A model generated the notes under the pieces. That model saw only the letters and a program-made list of their open reading frames with translations. It ran no database searches and was not told the DNA's origin. Source: Thioalkalivibrio sp. (GTDB lineage: Bacteria; Pseudomonadota; Gammaproteobacteria; Ectothiorhodospirales; Ectothiorhodospiraceae). Taken from it: a stretch of 5,141 bases of DNA. Every line of letters starts with the position of its first letter. Position 1 is the stretch's first letter. Positions 1 through 5,141 of this stretch are shown here, piece after piece. Location: the NCBI GenBank assembly GCA_007133115.1, contig SLNI01000002.1, positions 1 through 5,141 on the forward strand, in the 5' to 3' direction. The position numbers and the translations under genes are program-made.

Positions 1-2199
1 CTGAACCTCGGGCTGCTCCTTGTGCTCCTGGGGCATGCCCTGGGCGAATACCGGCTCGATGCGATCGATCGCGTCGAGATCTGGACCTACGACCTGCGCC
101 TGCTCGCCACTGCAAAAGTCGACCCGGATTCCACGGTCGTGATCGTGGACATCGATGAGCCCAGTCTGGCAGCGGTGGGACGCTGGCCCTGGCCCCGTCA
201 CCTGATTGCGTCCCTTCTGGATGAACTGATCGAGCGCCAGGGGGTTGCTTTGGTTGCGTTCGACGTGGTTTTCGCGGAACCCGACGAGAGTAGCGGTTTG
301 CCCGTGCTGGAACGGTTGGCTACGGGGGCTTTTCAGGATCAACCCGAATTCATGGCCGTGCTCGACGAACTGCGGCCGACGCTGGACAACGATGCCCGAT
401 TTGCCGAGGCGCTGCGGAATCGTCCCGTTCTACTGGGCTACTATTTCAGCGGGGGGGCGGATGCCGTGAGGGTAGGGCAGCTGCCCGACCCGCTTTTTCG
501 CGAAACGGATTTTGGTGGGCGCCGGATACCTTTGGTGCGTGGGGATGGGTACGGGGCAAATATCCCGGAACTGCAGCAGGCGGCATCGGGAGCCGGGCAT
601 TTCACCCCGCTTTTCGATGTCGACGGCATTACGCGCAGGGTTCCGCTCCTGATCGAGTTCGACGGTGGGTACTACGAGTCACTGTCGCTGGCGGCGGCCC
701 GGCTCTATCTGGGTGGCGCCGTTCCCCGACCGGTCTTCGGTGAAACCAGGGCGGGAGACTATTTCGCGCTCGAGGCCCTGAACGTGGCCGGCCGAAAAAT
801 CCCGGTGGACCGTCTTGGCGCGGCGTTGGTGCCCTATGCGGGTCCGCAGGGAAGTTACCGCTACATATCGGTTACCGAGGTCCTTCAGGGAGCACTCCCC
901 GCCGGGTCGCTCGCCGGGAAGATTGTACTGATCGGAACCTCGGCCACCGGCTTGATGGATCTTCGCGCCACGCCCGTCGGCAATGCGTACCCGGGCGTCG
1001 AGATTCACGCGAATCTCGTTCACGGCATCATCAGTGAGTCGATCCTGTACGAACCGGCCTATCTGGAAGGTCTCGAAATACTCGCGGTCGTGATCGTCGG
1101 CGGGCTGCTGATGTTCCTGATGCCGAAGCTGGGTCCCGCAGTCGCACTGGTCACCGTGGCGGGCCTCACGCTGGCCCTGTTCGCCGGGGGGCTCTACCTC
1201 TGGCAGCAGCACCTCGTGGTCATGCCGATGGCGCTGCTGCTGCTGACGGTTCTGGGGATGTACCTGCTCGACACCATTTATGCGCTTTTCGTCGAGAACC
1301 GTGCCAGATCCCGGGTGTCGGCCCTGTTCGGGCAGTACGTTCCGCCGAGGGTGGTCGATGCCCTGGCGGACAACCCGGAGGCCGCTTCGATGGAGGGCGA
1401 AAGCCGGGAGATGACCGTGTTGTTTTCGGACGTGCGCGATTTCACCCGGATTTCGGAGAGTCTCCCGGCCAATCAACTGTCGGCCCTCATGAACGATTAC
1501 CTCTCGGTGATGACCCGCGCGATCCAGTCGGAGAACGGCACGGTGGATAAGTACATCGGCGACGCGATCATGGCCTTCTGGGGTGCGCCCCTACCGCAGC
1601 AGGATCATGCGGCACGCTCCGTGCGCACGGCACTGGCGATGCAGGAGGCGGCCAACGGCTTGCGCGAGGTCTATGCCGGTCGGGGCTGGCCTTTGTTGCA
1701 CGTGGGCATCGGGATCAACACCGGTGTCATGAGTGTCGGGAACATGGGCTCGGAATTCCGGCGGGCCTATACGGTCCTCGGTGACGCGGTGAATCTGGCT
1801 TCGCGTCTGGAGATGCTCACGAAGCATTACGGGGTGGGTATCATCGTGAGCGAGGGCACGCGGGCGGAAACGGAAGCGGCGTTCCATTATCGTGAACTGG
1901 ACAGGATCCTGGTGCGCGGAAAGGAGCACGCGGTGAGCATTCACCAGCCCGTGGCGGTGCGGTCGGCACCCGCTGCGCCTTTGCCGGGAGACATGGCGGA
2001 GCGCTGCATGATCTATGCCGAGATGCTTCAGGCCTACCGGGACCGGGATTGGGATCGGGCTGAGCATGCTCTCGAACGTCTGGGGAAGCGGGACGAGTCC
2101 GACGGGCTCATCCGGTGTTTTCGAGACCGCATCAATGGTTTCCGCGTGGCTCCGCCACCAGAGGACTGGACGGGCGTCTATCGCTTCGAAACGAAGTGA
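1..2199 (+). CDS. CHASE2-domain membrane adenylate/guanylate cyclase (class III), 5'-truncated by window edge
   Basis: The protein probably converts ATP to cAMP at the inner membrane in response to a signal sensed outside the cytoplasm. Residues are numbered from the GTG at 22. The frame is open to base 1, and the codons before 22 are hydrophobic (LNLGLLLVLLG), so the first membrane helix and true start probably lie upstream. Order of parts: a CHASE2 sensor at about 20-340 (VVIVDIDEPSL at 39-49, RWPWPR at 54-59, GKIVLIGTSATG at 299-310); three membrane helices at about 353-368, 374-393 and 398-416; the linker FGQYVPPRVVDAL; and a cyclase domain at about 460-640. All catalytic positions are present: metal-binding D470 and D514, purine-selecting K510 and T584, and transition-state N591 and R595. 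Lys plus Thr is the class IIIb adenylate cyclase pattern. The C-terminal tail ending PPPEDWTGVYRFETK is typical of CHASE2 cyclases, so the 3' end is intact. The family is certain; adenylate over guanylate specificity is likely. Confidence 0.95.
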   Translation: MNLGLLLVLLGHALGEYRLDAIDRVEIWTYDLRLLATAKVDPDSTVVIVDIDEPSLAAVGRWPWPRHLIASLLDELIERQGVALVAFDVVFAEPDESSGLPVLERLATGAFQDQPEFMAVLDELRPTLDNDARFAEALRNRPVLLGYYFSGGADAVRVGQLPDPLFRETDFGGRRIPLVRGDGYGANIPELQQAASGAGHFTPLFDVDGITRRVPLLIEFDGGYYESLSLAAARLYLGGAVPRPVFGETRAGDYFALEALNVAGRKIPVDRLGAALVPYAGPQGSYRYISVTEVLQGALPAGSLAGKIVLIGTSATGLMDLRATPVGNAYPGVEIHANLVHGIISESILYEPAYLEGLEILAVVIVGGLLMFLMPKLGPAVALVTVAGLTLALFAGGLYLWQQHLVVMPMALLLLTVLGMYLLDTIYALFVENRARSRVSALFGQYVPPRVVDALADNPEAASMEGESREMTVLFSDVRDFTRISESLPANQLSALMNDYLSVMTRAIQSENGTVDKYIGDAIMAFWGAPLPQQDHAARSVRTALAMQEAANGLREVYAGRGWPLLHVGIGINTGVMSVGNMGSEFRRAYTVLGDAVNLASRLEMLTKHYGVGIIVSEGTRAETEAAFHYRELDRILVRGKEHAVSIHQPVAVRSAPAAPLPGDMAERCMIYAEMLQAYRDRDWDRAEHALERLGKRDESDGLIRCFRDRINGFRVAPPPEDWTGVYRFETK

Positions 2200-2257
2200 C
2201 CCGCTTGAATCGATGGGTTGGCCCTGTGGAGCGGGCGCGGAAACCGCCAAATCCATG

Positions 2258-2273
2258 CAGGCGGGACAGGCGG
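2258..2273. repeat. Short tandem direct repeat CAGGCGG, two copies 9 bases apart
   Basis: CAGGCGG occurs at 2258-2264 and again at 2267-2273, in the gap between the cyclase and CNB-rhodanese genes. The second copy also forms the left arm of the inverted repeat at 2267-2281. Together they give three related half-sites in 24 bases. This could be a protein-binding site or chance in GC-rich DNA. Confidence 0.4.
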
Positions 2274-2291
2274 ATCGCCTGGCGTTATGCT
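2263..2291 (+). promoter_or_regulatory. Candidate sigma70 promoter for the CNB-rhodanese gene
   Basis: GGGACA at 2263-2268 matches 4 of 6 bases of the -35 consensus, though it lacks the leading TT. TATGCT at 2286-2291 matches 4 of 6 bases of the -10 consensus. The spacer is exactly 17 bases. Transcription would begin near 2298, leaving a leader of about 27 bases before the ATG at 2325. A promoter here would let the second gene be expressed separately from the upstream cyclase, but read-through is equally possible because no convincing terminator separates them. This is a match by eye, with no expression evidence. Confidence 0.35.
2267..2281. promoter_or_regulatory. Perfect 6-bp inverted repeat in the candidate promoter spacer, possible operator
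   Basis: CAGGCG and CGCCTG flank the three bases GAT. The dyad starts within the proposed -35 hexamer and covers most of the spacer, a position where a bound repressor would block RNA polymerase. Read as RNA it would form a small GC-rich hairpin, but the bases directly after it are not a T-run, so it is not a classical terminator. No regulator family can be named from the sequence. Confidence 0.35.
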
Positions 2292-2324
2292 TCCATTCTA
2301 GTTTGGTTTTTTGCGGCGTAGCCC

Positions 2325-3428
2325 ATGGATCAATTCAGCCATATGCGTTCGCTGATGGAACGCTTCCCCCCGCTGGCAGCGCTACCCAAGATTTCCCGTG
2401 ACCGTTTGGCCACCGCCGCCCAGCTTGTGAGCGTGCCTGCCGGACAGTGGGTGTTTCGTGGCAAGGAGGATCGCGGAGACCGCCATTTCCTGCTCTCCGG
2501 CCGTGTTCGGTTGGCGCGGACAAACGGGGAGACGCACACGATCGCAGCCGGCCAGCCCGAGGCCGGTGCGGCGCTTGAGGGCGATCTTCCCCGGGAATGG
2601 GAGTGCCAGGCACTCGAGCCCGTTCAGGTCATCCGGGTTCCCGCCGACCTCATCTATGTCGTGCTGAGTCGACCCCGTGGAGTGGTTGGCTTAACCGTGC
2701 ACGAGATTGGGGACGCGGAGGACGGGGACCACGATGAGGGGTCGGATTGGATGGAGACGCTGCTGGGGACGCCGTTCTTTCGCGATATTCCACCGGATAG
2801 TATTTTCAATCTGCTGCAGCGGTTCGAACCCATGCCGGTGAGCGCAGGGCAGAAGATCATTCAGCAGGGCGAGGACGGCCGGTATTTTTATGTGCTGAGC
2901 CGAGGGCGTGCGGAGGTGGTTCGGGAGCACCCGAATGGCCAGGAGGTGCGGCTCGCCGAGCGCGTTCCCGGTGAGGGATTCGGGGAGGAGGCGTTGATAT
3001 CGGGAGCGCGCCGCAACGCCACCGTCCGGATGATGACGGACGGTGAGGTGCAGAAGCTTCAAGCCCGGGATTTCGACGAGTTGCTCCGGGGGCCGGTGGT
3101 GGTCAGCCGCGAAGCAGGGGATGCGGCTGCGCTGATCGCGGCGAAGAAGGGCATCTGGATGGATGTCCGTCTGAGCGACGAATTCCAGCGCGACGGGTTG
3201 TCCGGAACGGTCAATCTGCCGCTACCGCTGCTGCGTAGTCGCCTCCATATTCTCGCGAAGGATCGTCCGGTTGTGGCCTTCTGTGATACCGGAAGCCGCA
3301 GTGCGGTGGCTGTCTACCTGATGCGTGAACGTGGTATCGAAGCGTGGCTGCTGGAAGGCGGTGTGCAGGCTCTGCGGCTCTACCGGCAGGAGGCTGCCCG
3401 TGCCGCCCCTTCGGTGACATCTTCCTGA
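2325..3428 (+). CDS. Tandem cyclic-nucleotide-binding domains fused to a rhodanese domain
   Basis: This 367-residue soluble protein probably senses cAMP and carries a sulfurtransferase-type domain. The first CNB fold (about 16-110) is degenerate: no FGE and no phosphate-binding arginine are visible. An acidic linker (about 126-142) leads to a second CNB fold (about 143-258) with a good phosphate-binding cassette, FGEEALISGARRNATV at 219-234; E221 and R230 would contact the ribose and cyclic phosphate. The rhodanese domain (about 262-355) has MDVR at 279-282, the active loop CDTGSR with Cys320 and Arg325, and a closing LLEGG. There is no helix-turn-helix, so it is not a CRP-type transcription factor. 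No signal peptide or membrane helix is seen. The in-frame stop TAG at 2319-2321 makes the ATG at 2325 the earliest start. No good Shine-Dalgarno is visible there or before the ATGs at 2343 and 2355, so the start is uncertain by up to ten residues. The cyclase 125 bases upstream is the obvious ligand source; the target of the sulfurtransferase is unknown. Confidence 0.92.
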   Translation: MDQFSHMRSLMERFPPLAALPKISRDRLATAAQLVSVPAGQWVFRGKEDRGDRHFLLSGRVRLARTNGETHTIAAGQPEAGAALEGDLPREWECQALEPVQVIRVPADLIYVVLSRPRGVVGLTVHEIGDAEDGDHDEGSDWMETLLGTPFFRDIPPDSIFNLLQRFEPMPVSAGQKIIQQGEDGRYFYVLSRGRAEVVREHPNGQEVRLAERVPGEGFGEEALISGARRNATVRMMTDGEVQKLQARDFDELLRGPVVVSREAGDAAALIAAKKGIWMDVRLSDEFQRDGLSGTVNLPLPLLRSRLHILAKDRPVVAFCDTGSRSAVAVYLMRERGIEAWLLEGGVQALRLYRQEAARAAPSVTSS

Positions 3429-3505
3429 TCGGCGGGTCTGGCCCGGCCGGTGCGGATCCGGATGAACGGTAAATCGTCAGGTTCGTCGCAGCGCCCGTCG
3501 CCGCT

Positions 3506-3514
3506 TGCTAAACT
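3506..3514 (+). promoter_or_regulatory. Candidate extended -10 promoter element for ssb
   Basis: TGCTAAACT fits an extended -10 (TGn followed by a hexamer with 4 of 6 matches to TATAAT). Transcription would start near 3521, giving a leader of about 32 bases that carries the ssb ribosome binding site. No good -35 is visible at 17 bases, which is tolerable for an extended -10. No LexA box (CTG-N10-CAG with the usual flanks) is seen. The rest of the 3429-3552 gap holds no other recognisable element and no clear terminator for the upstream gene. Confidence 0.4.
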
Positions 3515-3541
3515 AGCCGCCTTTTCCAGCGAGCGAACGAC

Positions 3542-3547
3542 AAGGAG
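3542..3547 (+). promoter_or_regulatory. Strong Shine-Dalgarno site of ssb
   Basis: AAGGAG lies five bases before the ATG at 3553 and fixes that start. It is the only strong ribosome binding site among the three starts in this window, in keeping with the high demand for SSB. Confidence 0.85.
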
Positions 3548-3552
3548 CAGCC

Positions 3553-4020
3553 ATGGCCCGCGGAGTGAACAAGGTAATTCTGCTCGGCAATCTCGGTGCC
3601 GACCCTGAAAAGCGTGAGACGCCGTCAGGGATGACCATCACCAACCTGCGTCTGGCGACCAGCGAACAATGGACGGACAAGCAGTCCGGTGAGAAACGGG
3701 AGAACACGGAATGGCATCGGGTCGTGCTGTTCGGTCGCCTGGGTGAGATCGCCGCCCAGTACCTGAGCAAGGGATCCCAGGTGTATATCGAAGGCCGGAT
3801 TCAGACGCGGAAGTGGCAGGGCCAGGATGGCCAGGACCGCTACACGACCGAAATCGTGGCCAGCGAGATGCAGCTGGTGGGCGGACGCGGCGGGGCGGGT
3901 GGCGGCGATTCCGGTGGTGGCCGTCACGAAGGAGGGTCCGAACCGTCCTGGGACGATCGCGGCAGTTCCGGATCCTCATCCGGTGGGCGCGGAATTCAGG
4001 ACGATGACGTACCCTTCTAG
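3553..4020 (+). CDS. ssb: Single-stranded DNA-binding protein SSB
   Basis: SSB coats single-stranded DNA during replication, recombination and repair and recruits partner enzymes through its C-terminal tip. The 155-residue protein starts [19 protein letters not shown], the classical start of the OB-fold, which spans about 1-110. The DNA-stacking aromatic residues W40, W54, F60 and W88 fall at the numbers used for mature E. coli SSB. The blocks [19 protein letters not shown] and GQDRYTTE are also close to the E. coli protein, which works as a tetramer. Residues about 110-148 form a Gly/Ser-rich disordered linker, and the last six residues DDDVPF are the acidic protein-interaction tip. Length is slightly short of the E. 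coli protein (about 178), because the linker is compact. The start is set by the Shine-Dalgarno at 3542-3547. Its final 17 bases overlap the proposed start of miaB. Confidence 0.97.
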   Translation: MARGVNKVILLGNLGADPEKRETPSGMTITNLRLATSEQWTDKQSGEKRENTEWHRVVLFGRLGEIAAQYLSKGSQVYIEGRIQTRKWQGQDGQDRYTTEIVASEMQLVGGRGGAGGGDSGGGRHEGGSEPSWDDRGSSGSSSGGRGIQDDDVPF

Positions 4021-5141
4021 CGCGCGGACGGTTCCCGCAATCCGGCCGGCACCGGGGGTGCGAAAGGTCTTCATCCAGACCCACGGCTGCCAGATGAACG
4101 AGTACGATTCCGGGCGCATGCTCGATACGTTGCGCGCGTTGTATGGCGCAGAACGTACCGAGGATCCGGAGGTTGCGGATCTGCTTCTGTTGAACACCTG
4201 CTCGATCCGCGAGAAGGCGCAGGAGAAGGTCTTCTCGTTGTTGGGTCGCTGGCGGGAACTGAAGGAGCGGCGGCCGGAGATTCTTATTGGGGTCGGGGGT
4301 TGCGTGGCGAGTCAGGAGGGCGCGGCATTGCGCGAGCGCGCGCCGTTCGTGGACCTGGTGTTCGGTCCGCAGACGCTGCACCGGCTTCCCGAGCTGATTC
4401 AGCAGGTCCGGCGTAGCGGGACCCCGGTGGTCGACGTCAGTTTTCCCGAGATCGAAAAGTTCGATCGCCTGCCCGAGCCGCGTGCCCAGGGCGGGAGCGC
4501 CTTCGTTTCGGTGATGGAGGGTTGCAGCAAGTACTGCAGCTTCTGCGTGGTTCCCTATACCCGAGGCGAGGAAATCAGCCGACCCTTCGACGACGTGATC
4601 GCCGAGGTTGCGGGCCTGGCGGCGCAGGGGGTGAAGGAAATCAACCTTCTGGGACAGAACGTCAACGCGTATCGCGGGCCGATGCACGATGGTGATGTGG
4701 CCGATCTCGCGTTGTTGCTCCATTATGTGGCCGCAGTCGATGGCATCGAGCGCGTCCGCTTCACGACGTCGCATCCGGTGGAATTCTCGGCACGGCTGAT
4801 CGAGGCGTACGCAGATGAGCCCAAACTGGTCAGCCACCTGCATCTGCCCGTACAGAGTGGTTCCGACCGCATCCTCGCCATGATGAAGCGCGGTCACACC
4901 GTGCTCGAATACAAATCCAAGATCCGGCGCCTGCGGGAGCTGCGACCGGAACTCGACCTCTCATCGGACTTCATCGTCGGCTTTCCGGGGGAAACCGAGG
5001 ACGATCACGCCGCGACCCTGCAACTCGTGGAAGAGCTGAACTTCGATTTCTCCTTCAGTTTCATCTACAGCGCCCGTCCAGGGACGCCTGCCGCCGGATT
5101 GCCCGATGATGTGCCCATGGCGACCAAGAAGCGACGCCTGC
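4004..5141 (+). CDS. miaB: tRNA-2-methylthio-N6-dimethylallyladenosine synthase MiaB, 3'-truncated by window edge
   Basis: MiaB is a radical-SAM methylthiotransferase that adds a methylthio group at C2 of N6-isopentenyl-adenosine 37 in tRNAs reading codons that begin with U. Residues are numbered from the ATG at 4004. The N-terminal UPF0004 domain supplies C29 (in [11 protein letters not shown]), C66 ([13 protein letters not shown]) and C100 (GGCVAS), which bind the auxiliary 4Fe-4S cluster. The radical-SAM motif CxxxCxxC is C174, C178 and C181 ([19 protein letters not shown]). [20 protein letters not shown] and [10 protein letters not shown] follow as expected. The 379 residues seen, against roughly 440-475 in the family, mean the C-terminal TRAM RNA-binding domain lies beyond the window. 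The start is uncertain. ATG 4004 overlaps ssb by 17 bases and adds a non-conserved 18-residue extension. GTG 4058 would start right at the conserved domain but has no Shine-Dalgarno and lies in a small hairpin. The overlap suggests coupling to ssb translation. Confidence 0.96.
   Translation, partial: MTYPSSARTVPAIRPAPGVRKVFIQTHGCQMNEYDSGRMLDTLRALYGAERTEDPEVADLLLLNTCSIREKAQEKVFSLLGRWRELKERRPEILIGVGGCVASQEGAALRERAPFVDLVFGPQTLHRLPELIQQVRRSGTPVVDVSFPEIEKFDRLPEPRAQGGSAFVSVMEGCSKYCSFCVVPYTRGEEISRPFDDVIAEVAGLAAQGVKEINLLGQNVNAYRGPMHDGDVADLALLLHYVAAVDGIERVRFTTSHPVEFSARLIEAYADEPKLVSHLHLPVQSGSDRILAMMKRGHTVLEYKSKIRRLRELRPELDLSSDFIVGFPGETEDDHAATLQLVEELNFDFSFSFIYSARPGTPAAGLPDDVPMATKKRRL
4049..4061 (+). repeat. 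Small perfect inverted repeat around the alternative miaB GTG start
   Basis: GCACC and GGTGC flank a three-base GGG loop. If transcribed, the 5-bp GC-rich stem would contain the alternative GTG start codon at 4058-4060 and tend to hide it. This is mild support for the ATG at 4004 as the miaB start. It may be chance, since the region is very GC-rich. Confidence 0.35.

Noticed and set aside
22..24. GTG at 22 as the true start of the cyclase
   Set aside because: The reading frame is open to base 1, and the preceding residues continue a hydrophobic helix, so the gene most likely begins before the window.
61..72. Perfect 12-base palindrome GCGATCGATCGC
   Set aside because: It lies in coding sequence (Ala-Ile-Asp-Arg), is not repeated elsewhere that I can see, and is explained by GATC-type codon runs in GC-rich DNA.
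679..1476. Open frame of 265 codons on the - strand within the cyclase gene
   Set aside because: The translation is low-complexity, rich in Gln, Arg and His, and opposite the membrane and cyclase domains. It has no family resemblance and no ribosome binding site of note.
1591..2256. Open frame of 221 codons on the - strand covering the cyclase 3' end
   Set aside because: It is antisense to conserved cyclase motifs, and its His/Arg/Pro-rich product resembles no family I recognise.
2302..2312. T-run TTTTTT at 2307-2312 as a rho-independent terminator after the cyclase
   Set aside because: The only good hairpin (2267-2281) is about 25 bases upstream. The alternative CCAAA/TTTGG pairing (2247-2251 with 2302-2306) is a weak, widely spaced stem.
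2015..2401. Possible small + strand gene bridging the cyclase and the CNB-rhodanese gene
   Set aside because: It overlaps the ends of two real genes in another frame, lacks a Shine-Dalgarno, and its composition shows no domain.
3429..3552. Terminator or small RNA in the gap before ssb
   Set aside because: Only short GC dyads such as CGGG/CCCG near 3434-3446 and ATCCGGAT at 3456-3463 are present, with no T-run or conserved structure. Only the ssb promoter and ribosome binding site are supportable.
3638..4897. Long open frame on the - strand opposite ssb and miaB (419 codons)
   Set aside because: It lies entirely opposite two well-conserved genes, and its translation is rich in Arg, His and Pro with no recognisable domain. 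This is the usual shadow frame of GC-rich coding DNA.

Overview
This window looks like ordinary chromosomal DNA from a GC-rich proteobacterium, most likely a gammaproteobacterium. The single-stranded DNA-binding protein has tryptophans at the E. coli positions 40, 54 and 88 and ends in DDDVPF. The MiaB protein carries gammaproteobacterial-type blocks such as VVPYTRGEE and [12 protein letters not shown] narrower placement, for example purple-sulfur or halophilic Chromatiales relatives, would be a guess. There are no mobile elements, tRNAs, rRNAs or CRISPR arrays. All four genes are on the + strand.

Layout: (1) positions 1-2199 hold most of a membrane class III adenylate/guanylate cyclase (CHASE2 sensor, three membrane helices, cyclase domain), cut at its 5' end by the window edge. 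(2) A 125-base gap follows. It contains a plausible sigma70-type promoter whose spacer carries a 6-bp inverted repeat. (3) Positions 2325-3428 encode a protein with two cyclic-nucleotide-binding (CNB) folds and a C-terminal rhodanese domain. (4) A 124-base gap holds a probable ssb promoter and a good Shine-Dalgarno site. (5) Positions 3553-4020 are ssb. (6) From 4004 to the end of the window is miaB, which overlaps the ssb stop and is cut at its 3' end.

The first two genes read as a signalling pair: a membrane enzyme that makes cAMP, and a soluble protein that probably binds it and has a sulfurtransferase-type active site. This cyclase-reader pair is the most interesting part of the window, because it suggests cAMP-controlled sulfur transfer. 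The function is inferred from domains and adjacency only. The last two genes are housekeeping: ssb serves replication and repair, and miaB performs 2-methylthiolation of tRNA. They appear to be translationally coupled through a 17-base overlap.
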